A stretch of 64,000 nt of DNA from Amphiura filiformis (taxonomy: Eukaryota; Echinodermata; Ophiuroidea; Amphilepidida; Amphiuridae): positions 19,810,880 through 19,874,879 of the forward strand of contig NC_092647.1 in assembly GCF_039555335.1 (NCBI RefSeq), given 5' to 3'. The translations under genes and the position numbers were made by a program. The notes below the pieces were generated by a model, which did not search any database, had not been told where the DNA came from, and saw nothing but the letters and a program-made list of their open reading frames with translations. The first letter of the stretch is position 1. Each line of letters begins with the position of its first letter. Of this stretch, positions 34,211-44,993 are shown piece by piece.

Positions 34211-34620
34211 ACACATGTCACTTGTATGACCCACCCCATGACCCCCGGGGGTGGTGAGTCACTTTACAAAGGTGCGTCGGATTTAACTTTACCATGACCC
34301 ACATGTGCGTCTAAACAATGACGGACATTTGCCGACAATGACTGAGCCCCTCGTCAAAATTGTGACGCTCATGTTAAGGATTATGACTGTCCTCATGACG
34401 CAAATTTGACTCACCATTTAGGTATTTTGACTGACACTGATGCACCTAACCATTGACGCACCTAGGTAAAGTGACTGACACTGACGCACCCTCGGGGTAT
34501 GTTGTGACGCACATATTGAGTAAATGACCGTACCCTGCGTCACTAATTGGTTGGTAAATGACCCAACCATGACGCACATCCCCCGGGGGTCCTAGGGTGG
34601 GTCATACAAGTGACATGTGT
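34211..34620. mobile_element. MITE directly upstream of the gene B start codon
   Basis: ACACATGTCACTTGTATGAC and GTCATACAAGTGACATGTGT are exact inverted ends, flanked by ATTAT on both sides (34206-34210 and 34621-34625), a 5-bp target duplication. The interior repeats TGACGCA or TGCGTCA many times. It begins 25 bp upstream of the gene B ATG, so B's promoter or 5' leader must lie in or beyond it. Confidence 0.88.
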
Positions 34621-35497
34621 ATTATAGACTAACAGAATGTAGACGAATTATGTTTGGAAATACCATCTGAAACTGGATAATAAATGAGATAGGTATAATG
34701 TAGGAGACAAATTGTGATAATAATAATAATGATAATGAAAAAAAAAAAAAAAACATTAGGGAGTATGCAAAATTTGAATAATAGACTATCTCCAATATAC
34801 TGATATATTCTGACATAAATTTGGCATAAATTTTAACAAATTTGCATAAATTTGCATAAATTAATAATTATATAACATAATGGTTGGAATAAATTGCAAT
34901 GTTAGCACTTGCCACATGGAAGAAATTACATTAGGTCAAATATTAACTTTCCCCTTATAATAGTAATAATAGTAGAATTAAATGCTTTCAAAGCATTGTA
35001 CTTGTGTATTCTACTCGTAGTAATAATACAACAAGCAAGTTACATTACATTGAAAGTGAAAAGTACATTTATTGGGAAAGTGAAACAGCATTAAGAAAAA
35101 TCCAACCGGTACATGTAGTACATAATTGGTACATGAACTTGCTCAAGTGTGATAGTACTTTTATACCTATATGTACGAGTACTTACCAAGAAAATGCTTG
35201 CTCAACTCAGTCCAGGATAAATCAAGTCGCAACGGTATATTGGATATACAATTCTCAAGTCCGCAACATAGCATGATACGCTTATCAAAACCTCACATTT
35301 CTTAAGTGTATAAAAAGTGTACTTTGATCAGTTTCACTCGGTGTTTTAACAGATTATCTAATATAGTTCCTGTTTCATAGTATGCAATGCGCAAGTCATA
35401 TGGGGATTTTACCTGTATTACAGGTGGATTTTGAGAATAATGAGCCATTGTTAAGTCTGTGTACTTTTGTCTGTGACAGAAACATGGTATATGAACA

Positions 35498-35885
35498 AAT
35501 AAAATACCAAATATTGTGTGTACTGTGTTCCACACAGGTATGTTATTCCAGTTGAAATCCATACCCCCATGGAAGACATGACCTTAATCTCCTACACAGG
35601 GAGTGAAGATTTTAAATGGATTTAACCCATTCAGGTAACACCATTTGAATTTCAAATAAAATAACAAATATTGTGTAATGTGTCCCACACAGGTATTGGC
35701 TATGGCTATTCCATTTGAAATCCATACCCCTATGGAAGACACAACCTTAATCTTCCACACAGGGGGTGTAGATTTCAAATGGAGTCGCCCATTCAGGTAA
35801 CCCCATTTGAAATTCACACCCCCTGTGTGGAAGATTAAGGTCATGTCTTCCATAGGGGGTGTATGGATTTCAACTGGAATAGCCC
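35498..35885. repeat. Tandem duplication with two 'GGGCTATTCCA' MITE copies (4 and 5)
   Basis: About 43 bp (AATAAAATACCAAATATTGT to CCACACAGGTA) at 35498 recur at 35655, each followed by a palindromic MITE, one partial (35539-35654) and one full (35703-35885). The order shows that the flank and part of the MITE were duplicated together. Confidence 0.8.
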
Positions 35886-36330
35886 TTTGTCAGATCAGTC
35901 TCAGCAAATGTCAAATGTGAAAATGGTATTTAAACTGATTCAGTTATTCTTTGAAATAAAGTGTTTTTAATTTTCTCAGACTAATCAAAATCAATTGTAC
36001 AAATCAAAGAACAATTGATTGCATAAGGAAGTGCCATATTCACCAAGTTCAAAATCTAAACACTTACACTCTAAAAACAAGTGGTAATATATTAACGCTA
36101 TTTAATTTGTTTTATGTTATATGTGAGAATATTCACAAAGCTATTTAAGCAACACTTTTTTGAACATATAACACCTTATAACACATAAATCCATGAAATT
36201 GGAACTTTTATTAACACTAATTTTAACATAAAAATCAATTATTAACAGCTGTGTAATACTTGCACATGTCATGATTTTAATGCTTCTGTTAAACTTTGAA
36301 TATTTCCCTTAAAAGTATTTTATATGCTCT

Positions 36331-37160
36331 AAATGCTATCTTCAGTAGATAGCAAAAAATGCATGAAACATCAAAATAAACCTAAAGATTTTCCTAAAAT
36401 ATATTCAGTTAAATGCTAATTGTATGAATATTTTCTATATATGTCCTAAAAACTATCTTTGGTAGATATCAAAGAAACACATAACATCATGATCAAAATA
36501 TACCAAAGAATTTCCTAGCACCATGTAAATTAATGTAGGAGCTTAGTAGACATCGGATACTAAAATTGAGCAAATTACAGCAGTGTGTGTACATTTCCTA
36601 TATGTGACATGATCAAGGTGAATGAGTCACATGTCAGCAATTTTCAGTTAGCAGTTTTTTACATCATTTACTGTCAGTTTACTAATGCTACATTCTGATG
36701 CAAACCCCATCACAATCTGACATTTGTTTACCGAGTTATGAGCTATTTATCAATGGCTGAAAACTATATAAAACAAAAGAATTTGAATACTGTTTTTGCC
36801 AATATCTCAAAAATTATATTAGCGACATCCGACTCATTCCCCTTGATCATGTCACATATATTTATATACTTTTTGTATAAAATTATGTTGAATTCATGTG
36901 TTTTTCTATCTACTGAAGATAGCTAAAATTAAATGCATGGTGTAATTTGTGTCTCCTGAATGATATAGATTAATATTTTATACAATTGTATTAGTGGTGC
37001 TATCTACTGAAGATCAACAATCCAGGAAAAAATAGTTGGCACACTTGCACTAAACAGTGGAAATGTGTGCCCTATCAAAACTGGAGAACATGTGTAATCA
37101 AACTTGTGTATTATTTTTATATATTTACTCACATTCAAGCTGTCTTCAGTAGACAGCAAA
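36331..37160. repeat. Dispersed 19-bp hairpins of GCTATCTTCAGTAGATAGC type
   Basis: Seen at 36340-36358 (GCTATCTTCAGTAGATAGC), 36453 (degenerate), 36907-36926, 36999-37015 (half), 37139-37157 (GCTGTCTTCAGTAGACAGC, with compensating changes in both arms), and again near 49210-49228 and 49530-49548. Stem GCTATCT/AGATAGC with a TCAGT-type loop. Confidence 0.7.
36598..36862. mobile_element. MITE with TATATGTGACATGATCAAGG ends
   Basis: TATATGTGACATGATCAAGG-TGAATGAGTC at the left and GACTCATT-CCCCTTGATCATGTC at the right are inverted ends of about 30 bp. Confidence 0.8.
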
Positions 37161-38280
37161 ACAAGGATGAGAAACAGAATAATGCCAAAAGATTTGTTTA
37201 CAAACTGACTTTTATCCACTTCTACTGAATTGAAGCACTCAAAATATTATTGAATATTATTAAAAGTTGTGAAAGACAGTAATTTTTTTAAATTTTTGAA
37301 TAAGCAATATAACATGTTTTATCTTTGTGGTAAAAAAGGTGTTAAGAGGTGTAACATTAACTTGTAAATGCTGGCACATTTATTTTGAGACACTCTCTAT
37401 GTGATTTCAACCAGAAAAAAAGGAACACAAAAGCTTTGTCAGTTCAAAAGTTCTGTCAATAGGAAAAGACATGCTACAGAGGGTTTGCTTTGTCTTTTTA
37501 ATGTGGTATGTGTAAACTACTTACCTTAAATCTGATCTTGAAAAATTCTACCTAGTGCTTGAACCGGCTTCTGCACTCTTTATGTATTCACAGCTATGAA
37601 TGCTCATCCCCACACTTGGAACTAACCCATTTTTTTTTCTTTCTCATTTCACAAAGTTTTTAGGTGAAAAAACAATTTGCACTTACTAGAATTTGTGTCT
37701 GATTTGGCAGCAGCACCAAGATTCCATTAAAAAAAAGTGCAGTGATTTATATTGTGCTATGCACAGGCACAATGCCTAGACGTTGATCAACAAGCCTCAG
37801 CTTACAGGTTGTCGATGACCACTATGACCCAGTGTAACGTGCCCCGGTCGCCACCCTTGGGGGGGGGGGTTTGCCAAATTGACCAATTCAGCATCAATTC
37901 TGTGCCTCTCCAAGCAATGAATGTCTTTTTTTTTTTTTGTGCGCACATTTCAGCACAAAATTCAACAATTGGGGGGAGGCATTATGTATCCTTAGCCCTG
38001 GGCGCCACAACCCCTAGCTACGCCACTGCCCATGTGTAAGATATTCTCGGGTGGGTGGGGGAGGGTAGGGGCGCTACCAACCCTAGTTACGCCAGTGTCC
38101 ATACACCCTCTGGTTACACCACTGCTATGGATCTGACCCAGTTGGTTCTATTCCTAATCTTCAGTAAACAGGGTGCCATAATAACTTGTATCAGGATAAA
38201 CATTCAAAACATAATGTTGATTTTTCAATCCAAGAAACATGTTTACTCTTCTGATTTTGTTGACTTAAGTTTGACTTGAA

Positions 38281-39140
38281 TCATGAATCAGAATCTTGAT
38301 TCATTTCTAAAGATGTTTCGTGCTTGTCGGTGGATTGATTTGTAACCTCATCTGTGACTTCTTCTGTAACTTCATCTGTAACTTCATCTGTAACTTTTAT
38401 AACTTCATCTGTAACTTCGTCTGTAACTTTGTCTGTAACTTCATCTGTAACTTCATCTGTAACTTCATCTGTAACTTTATCTGTAACTTCATCTGTAACG
38501 TCATCTGTAACTTTATCTGTAACTTCATCTGTAACTTCATTTGTAACTTATGTAAGTTCATCTGTAACTTCTTCTGTAACTTCATCTGTAACTTCATCTG
38601 TAACTTCATCTGTAACTTCATCTGTAACTTTTGTAAGTTCATCTGTAACTTCTTCTGTAACTTCATCTGTAACTTCATCTGTAACTTTATCTGTAACTTC
38701 ATCTGTAACTTCATCTGTAACTTTTGTAAGTTCATTTGTAACTTCTTCTGTAACTTCATCTGTAACTTCATCTGTAACTTTATCTGTAACTTCATCTGTA
38801 ACTTTATCTGTAACTCCATCTGTAACTTCATTTGTATCTCCGTCTGTAAGTTTATCTGTTACTTCATAGGTAACTTCATCTGTAACTTCTTCTATCACTG
38901 TCTCTGTAATTTCATGTGTAGACTCAGAGTTAGGTTCTCTTGTCTTTTCATTATCATCAGCATGATTAGAGTTTGTGTTGCTTTTGTCAGTTTTATCAGA
39001 ATTTATGTTTTTTAAAGGTACACTTTCTGTTGTGCTTTTGTTAGTTTTAGCATTGTTTGTTTCAGTCAGTAGTATATTTTCTGATGTGTTAATGTTGCCA
39101 TCAGAGTCTTGAATTGCATCTTCAGCATGATTGGGTAAAT
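38281..39140 (-). CDS. Gene C exon 7: V-T-D-E repeat tail
   Basis: Acceptor CATTTTCCAG, phase 1. It opens with D-L-P-N-H-A-E-D-A, then a polar Asn/Thr/Ser-rich part, then a 12-bp repeat (GTTACAGATGAA) coding V-T-D-E or V-T-D-K, with higher-order E-L-T-K-V-T-D-E joints. A TAA replaces one of the K codons (AAA in the sister units) at 38548-38550. The frame then stays open to TGA at 38281, ending K-H-E-T-S-L-E-M-N-Q-D-S-D-S. Being in the last exon, the stop would shorten the tail rather than trigger decay. Confidence 0.78.
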
Positions 39141-42100
39141 CTGGAAAATGAACAAAAACAAAGAAACTCCAATAATGCAAAATGATTCCCACCAATTTGA
39201 TCACAAATATTGCTTTTTATGTTGATGTTGCAATTAAGTGTCAGATTAAAAAAGAAAATAATGAATATTATTGCATTTATTAATTTATGAAGATTGCAAA
39301 TAATGTCAAATTGTATATGAATTGTGCCATCTATAAAGCTAAGGTCTATAGGTATAATTAGGCCTACCATTTGTATCAGATGTATGAGTCTTCTCATCAA
39401 CAGCCGCATAGCCCGAATTGTCTGTACCTGAAACAAATGAGGTGAAAATTAAGATGGCATCTTTTATGCATCTGTTATTCCATTTTGCTTCACAAATACC
39501 ACTTTATAATAAGTGTGTGCATGCAAGTACTGTCTTACCATTTACACAAACATGACAAATGAAGAGCTTTGTTGCAAAACCCCTTACATCAACTTGAGCA
39601 ATTTTGATAACACATAAAAAAAATCACTGATATAAGGGGTTTTCAACAAAAGTGGGATGCTCATCCTACCCAAGCATCCCGCCAAAAAACGGCTTTTGTT
39701 GCGAACCCCGTGGTCTTTTTTTAATGTTTTTCTCAAAATTGCTGAAGTGGATGTAAGGGATTTGGCAATAAAGCTCTTCAAATATGTAAGGAAAAGGTGC
39801 AAAGTAGATTTGTTTTTGTCCTTCTATTTTCAGCTTTATAATTATTACCTGTGACAATAATGTCAATCCCTGTTTCTTTTTCCAAACCATTTGATTCCAC
39901 CTCATCAGAAGCTTCACTAAAATAAAAACGAGATTATGGTATGGCATAAACTGTAATATATAACTGACACTAAATAAAATGTGATAATAATATAATAATC
40001 ATCAGGTCCCATTTCATTTTACCTAATAACCAAGGGAAAAGCACAAAACTAAGTCCTGTAAACATTAGTCTATTTGGAAGTTAGCTGGTTAAGTTAATAA
40101 TGTTTTTCATATACTTTGAAGAATTAATTTTGTTCTCTGTATGTGGGAAGGGAGGGGCCAGCCTTAACAAAACTAGTTACTTTTATAAAGCTTTATGGAT
40201 AGGCCAGTCACATCAAACCTTTATAGCATGCCCTCAACAAAAAATGGAATATGGGTTCTTTTTTGAGCAAGGAGGTTAAAATCTCCATTTGGGATGGAGA
40301 TTATCTTTTGAAGATGATCCATCCTAAAGGCAGCTCTCTAACTCAGACTTTCATGAGTATTTAATTGAGTTTCTCAATGGTTAATGCTTGCATATAGGAT
40401 AATTTTTGAATAGGTAAAGGTTATGATGTCTTATACATGGTTGTCCTCCTTTCTCTATGTGTAAGGGAAGCTTTTTTAAAGACTAAAACAAGAAAAAACC
40501 CACAACCCTCAATACCTTTGTGCATATTCTTCTTTACGCCAGTATCCTCTGGCCAAGATAACCACAGCAATTAACAGTAGAAGTAAGAATGCCGCTGCTC
40601 CAAGACCTCCACCAATGGCTGCACCCCTACAGAATGGACAAGCAAAATATCAAGGTTTTTCAAAATCATTTCTTGAACACAGTAGCAATTTTCTATTGAA
40701 TTGTATCATCTAAATTTGGCATTTTAATTTGTTGATTTGGAGCACTTTAAATCTCTTCATATTCTTTTCAACCTAAAGATTGATGTGGATTTAAAATAAT
40801 ATTTTTTTCACACAACTAACACCTTGTTTCTGACTTTTATATTTCAATTCCATATTTTATGTCGTATCAATTGTATTCAAAAGGCCACATGCAAAATGGC
40901 GATATAAGCATTTTCAAACATTTTGAGATATTAATACTCTGCATGCTAGCCATAGGCTTCAATATAAAAAGTCCAAGTTTTGACACATTTTATCAAAATA
41001 TCAAGAGCTATCTTAAGAACCACTGAACCAATACTAGGCTTGTTTGTACTCATTTTAATGCATTTTTCATGCGGATTCCAAATATGGCCATTAAAATTTA
41101 CAATTATGAAATTTATTAGAATTAATGAAAAAATTGAAACTTGTCGTCTGCAATCGACACCTGTGTGGAGAGAGTTATGGCCTGTTAGCATAGTTCCTGA
41201 AAAAAAGAACAAAGTCTATGGTTAGAGTAGTTAGCTGCTGTGAATTGGTCGAATTATATCCTGTGAATATAAATGACTTCTGGCTAAAATTGACTGGTTA
41301 TATTTGTCAATATCTCATATTGAGAGAAATGGATATTTTGGTGTTTTGTTTTTGTTTTTTTGTTTTTACATTTGAACTCTTCACTTACTTATTACTTGCA
41401 TTTTTGGCAGCGGTAGGCCCAATTGCCACAACTGCATTTGAAGTCATGTTTGCATCAGATGGTGCAGTGGGTTCACCTGGTCTAGTTTCTGCTGGGTCTC
41501 TGCTTTGAGTTAGTGAAGTTGGTTGCTTTGTAGTACCAATTTCTGTAGTTTGGGTTGTTGTATCATATGGTTCTGTAGTTGTTTTTGTAGTTCTTGAAAA
41601 TTGTGTGGTAGTCATGGTAGTTGGCTGCTTTGTAGTAGATGGCTGTTTTGTGTACTGTTTTGAGGTAGTTGGCTGTTGTGTGGTAGTCTGTAGTTGTGTG
41701 GTCATTGGCAGTTGTGTGGTTGTTGGCTGTTGTGTGGTAGTTGGCAGTTGTGTGGTTGTTGGCTGTTGTGTGGTAGTTGGCTGTTGTGTGGTAGTTAGCT
41801 GTTGTGGTAGTTGGCTGTTGTGTGGAGTTGGCTGTTGTGTGGTAGTTGGCTGTTGTGTGGTAGTTTGCAGTTGTGTGGTACTTAGCTATTGTGTGGTAGT
41901 TGGCAGTTGTGTGGTAGTTGGCTGTTGTGTGCTTGTTGGCTGTTGTGTGGTAGTCGGTAGTTGTGTGGCAGTTGGCAGTTGTGTGGTTGTTGGCTGTTGT
42001 GTGGTAGTTGGTAGTTGTGTGGTAGTTGGCTGTTGTGTAGTAGTTGGCTGTTGTGTGGTAGTTGGCTGGCTTTTGTGTGGTAGTTGGCTGCTGTGTGGTA

Positions 42101-44879
42101 GTTGACTGTTGTGTGGTAGTTGGCTGTAGTGTAGTAGTTGGCTGTTGTGTAGTAGTTGGCTGTAGTTTAGTAGTTGGCTGTTGTGTGGTAGTTGGCTGTT
42201 GTGTGGTAGTTGGCTGTTGTGTGGTAGTTGGCTGTTGTGTGGTAGTTGGCTGTTGTGTGGTTGTTGGCAGTTGTGTGGTAGTTGGCAGTTGTGTGGTAGT
42301 GGGCTGATGTATGGTAGTTGGCTGTTGTGTGGTAGTTGCCAGTTTTGTGGTAGTTGTCAATTGTGTGGCTGTTGAAAATTGTGTGGTCATCAGTAGTTGT
42401 GTAGTAATTGGAACTTGCGTGGTAATCTGTGGAGTTGTAGAGGGTAATGAGCAAATACACTGTACCCCATAACAACAGGTGCCCCTTGTACTGGAACATC
42501 GATAAGATACACATGATCCAGAAACCCTCTGTACCGGGGCTGAACATATCATGCCACCATTCTCCATACAGCATGACCATACATTTTGACAGGTCTGAGT
42601 CCTAGTAGAGCAAGCAGGTAGATCATTTATCTGGTTTACTTCTGCTTCACATGTAGGGTTCCTAAAATTAGCCCCTGCATTAAAATCCCCTACAAAAAAT
42701 GAAAGAATAGTGGAAGGGAAAGTAATTATGTAAAGATGCAAGGTAGGTTTTTACAGCTATCTTTTCTTTTAGACCATCCAACCTATTATAAGGTTAAAAT
42801 TACGAATTGATCAAATTAAGTAAGCTTTATATTGTTCCAAAATCTATGTTTTTATCACAATTTTTGACGTAAAAGTGCAGTGATTTATACAGACACAACG
42901 CATAGACATTGAGCACACTTTACAGGTTGTCCGGCCCCATATCATTAATTCCATAAACCATTTACAACAACTAAGAGACTTTGCAGCTTAGGAGCGCATA
43001 CCGTAGACATAGCTGTACCATATCAAATCAACATGCTGAACTGCAACGCGTAAAAAATAAAAACTCCTAAGGCAAAAAAAAAAAGGTTCGTCTCAAAGCT
43101 TGCGCGCGCTTGTAAAATCCCACGATTTGACAAAAAACAAATGCGGAAATTTTTTTTATTTAAAAAAAAAAAAAAAATTTTTTTCCAGAAAAAATCGGCG
43201 AAAATCAGACTTTTTTCTCAAAATACCATGAAAAAATGTCGGGAATAAAAATAAAAAAAAAAATCACATTTCGCATTTGTTTTTAAATTTCTCGTGAGCT
43301 CTGAGACAAACCTTTTTTTTTTGGCCTAATAGCTTACATTTGTAGCTGCATTATGGCTATCATATTTGATTTTTAAAAATTCTTACTTATCTCCAGCCTT
43401 TGAGTGTCACATGGAGGTCTTGTTTCGATCCTTGGGCAGTTGCACAAACTGAAATGAAATGATATTACCGTAGGAAATATATTGTTATTATATACATATA
43501 ATTGATTATTATGAATGGAAACTTAACAACCAATGATGAGAAGAGATTTTAGGGGTCCAGATGGAACAAAAGTTTTAAGATGTACAACAACAACAAAAAC
43601 CCAAACCTAGTTTCCTGCAAAAGGATCATAACCGGGGGGATCACTCACATAAATGATTTGTACGCATGCGTGACCAAAAAACAAGTAAAACGGGGTGTTT
43701 TTTTAGGCAAAGCAAATTACGCGCGTGACGCGTTTAGGGTCTAAAAAACAGTGATTTTCAAGAATAAGGGTAGTTTTCTGAAACTGGACAACTTGTTTAG
43801 GGTACCTTTTCAAATTTTTGATAAATTATGAGTCCAAAAAGGGTACATTTGTTGCATTTTCACCAGCCAAAAACTCATTAGGGGGTAAATTCTACACTAA
43901 ATTATCTTATTAAGGGGCTAAATTGGCTGGTAGGGTAAAACTGTTTAGGGGTGTTTGAAAAAATTTGGTCACGCATGCGTACACTGTCATATTTGAGTGC
44001 CCCCGGATCATAACAGCTAGATTTGTGACTCTTAATTGTCAATAGCTCCATCGGAAACACAGATTTGCTCTTTTCCCTAGCCTCTTTTTAGACTAATATT
44101 TTATCTCCAAAAAGTGTCCCCCCCGCTTATATGGCTCTAGAAAGAGAGATCTTTTCACTCTGTACATGAAACTCAAAGAGTGGGCCCCATCCCTATCAAA
44201 GTTGAGGGCTCAATATCAAAACTAACTTTTTACTTCCATTAAAATTATGTAGCCAGAGGAATCAAACTTGACACTAGTTTTCTTTATATTTTATTTTTAA
44301 AGCATACTTTGTAGGATCTCAGTACTTTCATACTTATTGTGTATGGAGAAATGGACTATTCCAGTTGAAATCCATACACCCCCTATGGGAGACATGACCT
44401 TAATCTCTCACACAGGGGTGTAGATTCCAAATGGAGTCAACCATTCAGGTAAACCCCATTTGAAAATCACAATTTCTGTGTGAAAGATTAAGGTCATATC
44501 TGATAGGAGGTGTATGGATTTCAACTGGAATAGCCCAATAGAGGCCCTGCATATGACGTATCATCCCATAAATATGGCGGACTACTCAAATGCATTCAGC
44601 AAAAGCATGATTGCAATCTACCGTGACAGTTCGTCTCACACACATACCCCTGCACTATGATCAAATAGGTTGATGACAACATTTAATTGAATCGACTGCA
44701 CTCCGCCATAACTACGGTGAAGGACACCGGTTCAAATCCTTTCTTTGGAGCCAATCGATAAAAGAATGCAGGGCCTCTATACATTGAATAAAATGCTATC
44801 CTTACCACTGCAGACTTTGCCAATATTGAGCACATACTGTTGATGCAGTCAGCAACAGCAACAGCAAGGTATTTATCAT
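38281..44879 (-). CDS. Gene C: cysteine-rich receptor with Thr-Gln-Pro stalk and V-T-D-E tail, damaged
   Basis: Seven exons with good borders: 44879-44806, 43448-43387, 42689-41389, 40626-40516, 39916-39849, 39427-39368, 39140-38281. Order: signal peptide, C-L-C-N-C start, twelve-cysteine module ending C-I-C, a long T-T-Q-Q-P repeat stalk, a Gly/Ala/Leu-rich helix followed by W-R-K-E-E-Y-A, a small N-S-G-Y-A-A-V exon and a V-T-D-E repeat tail. Exon phases match B and D except across the stalk: exon 3 is 1301 bp, one base more than the frame allows, and the tail has an in-frame TAA at 38548-38550 with 88 open codons after it. It may be a recent pseudogene, a variable allele or a sequence error in repeats. 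Tyrosine arrays are absent. Confidence 0.75.
39368..39427 (-). CDS. Gene C exon 6: small N-S-G-Y exon
   Basis: 60 bp, phase 1-1, acceptor TTTGTTTCAG, donor GTAGGC. Codes T-D-N-S-G-Y-A-A-V-D-E-K-T-H-T-S. It matches the N-P-G-Y openings of the tail exons of B and D with S in place of P. Confidence 0.75.
39428..39848. other. Gene C intron 5
   Basis: No feature recognised apart from an imperfect inverted pair (AAAACCCCTTACATC and GTAAGGGATTTGGCAATAAAG zones with AGAGCTTTGTTGC) suggesting a decayed MITE at about 39550-39790. Confidence 0.4.
39849..39916 (-). CDS. Gene C exon 5: juxtamembrane exon without Y-A-E-I
   Basis: 68 bp, acceptor TTTATTTTAG, donor GTAATAAT. Codes S-E-A-S-D-E-V-E-S-N-G-L-E-K-E-T-G-I-D-I-I-V-T. 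Same length and phases as the Y-A-E-I exons of B and D, but the tyrosine motif is gone. Confidence 0.8.
40516..40626 (-). CDS. Gene C exon 4: transmembrane exon
   Basis: 111 bp, acceptor TTCTGTAG, donor GTATTG. Codes G-A-A-I-G-G-G-L-G-A-A-A-F then L-L-L-L-L-I-A-V-V-I-L-A, then R-G-Y-W-R-K-E-E-Y-A-Q. A single helix with Gly/Ala-rich start and basic inner flank. Confidence 0.85.
40627..41388. other. Gene C intron 3
   Basis: AT-rich, no mobile element or gene recognised. Confidence 0.5.
41389..42689 (-). CDS. Gene C exon 3: twelve-cysteine module and Thr-rich repeat stalk
   Basis: Cysteine spacing C-x12-C-x6-C-x5-C-C-x7-C-x10-C-x4-C-x6-C-C-x4-C-I-C, then an 18-bp repeat coding T-T-T-Q-Q-P, over about 1 kb: a mucin-like stalk. 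Most units are 18 bp, but one near 42065 is 22 bp, one near 41830 is 17 and one near 41805 is 16, a net change of one base. The stalk start and the helix exon are therefore out of register in this sequence. The last part (41389-41705) is in the frame of the helix exon. Confidence 0.8.
41600..42340 (-). repeat. Coding minisatellite, 18-bp unit
   Basis: On the plus strand TTGGCTGTTGTGTGGTAG repeats about 40 times with single-base variants. It codes the gene C stalk on the minus strand and leaves long open frames on the other strand, which are shadows. Confidence 0.92.
42690..43386. other. Gene C intron 2
   Basis: Holds an inverted-end repeat at 43074-43330; the rest is AT-rich with nothing recognised. 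Confidence 0.5.
43074..43330. mobile_element. MITE with GGTTCGTCTCAAAGC ends
   Basis: AAAAGGTTCGTCTCAAAGCT and GAGCTCTGAGACAAACCTTT are inverted ends around a poly-A/poly-T interior. Lies 57 bp from exon 2 of gene C. Confidence 0.65.
43387..43448 (-). CDS. Gene C exon 2: small cysteine exon
   Basis: 62 bp, acceptor CATTTCAG, donor GTAAGA. With the TG of exon 1 it codes C-L-C-N-C-P-R-I-E-T-R-P-P-C. Same place and phases as gene B exon 2. Confidence 0.8.
43633..44004. mobile_element. MITE with 10-bp target duplication
   Basis: GGATCATAAC is repeated at 43623-43632 and 44005-44014. Inside are inverted ends CGGGGGGATCACTCA and TTTGAGTGCCCCCG, then CATGCGTGACCAAA and TTTGGTCACGCATG. A 10-bp duplication is unusual for MITEs and points to a Mutator-like or similar superfamily (8-11 bp; inference). 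Confidence 0.85.
44353..44536. mobile_element. Palindromic 'GGGCTATTCCA' MITE, copy 6
   Basis: GGACTATTCCAGTTGAAATC at the left and GATTTCAACTGGAATAGCCC at the right. Directly adjacent to the MITE at 44539. Confidence 0.85.
44539..44780. mobile_element. MITE with ATAGAGGCCCTGCAT ends
   Basis: ATAGAGGCCCTGCAT and ATGCAGGGCCTCTAT are exact inverted ends. The interior carries a B-box-like GGTTCAAATCC near 44730, so a tRNA-derived piece may be included. It ends 26 bp from exon 1 of gene C. Confidence 0.82.
44806..44879 (-). CDS. Gene C exon 1: signal peptide
   Basis: ATG at 44879 opens M-I-N-T-L-L-L-L-L-L-T-A-S-T-V-C-A, a textbook signal peptide with T-V-C-A as cleavage site, then Q-Y-W-Q-S-L-Q. 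It ends TG in phase 2 before GTAAGG, as in gene B. Confidence 0.85.
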
Positions 44880-44993
44880 TGTGGTCTACGGTTAATAGTC
44901 AGTGTAGACTGCCAGTGAAATATATAAATTTGTTTGGTTTCTAAAAAATGAAAGCAAATAAGTAAATTGTAATGATTATGATATGGAAGTCAC

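Larger units (their letters stand above)
34623..38280. other. Intergenic region between genes B and C
   Basis: No gene recognised. It holds a tandem duplication with two palindromic MITE copies (35498-35885), a hairpin MITE (36598-36862), recurring small GCTATCTTCAGTAGATAGC hairpins, and a G-rich inverted-end repeat near 37845-38110. Confidence 0.55.
43449..44805. other. Gene C intron 1, packed with MITEs
   Basis: Three MITEs (43633-44004, 44353-44536, 44539-44780) make up more than half of this intron. Confidence 0.75.

Noticed and set aside
38354-38869. Long open frames of S-V-T-S or M-K-L-Q repeats on both strands
   Set aside because: They arise because the 12-bp repeat of gene C's tail lacks stops in several frames. 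Only the V-T-D-E frame continues into spliced exons with matching phase.
41605-42307. Plus-strand Cys-Val-rich and Cys-Gly-Ser-Trp repeat frames
   Set aside because: Shadows of the T-T-Q-Q-P coding minisatellite; no start context or partner exon.
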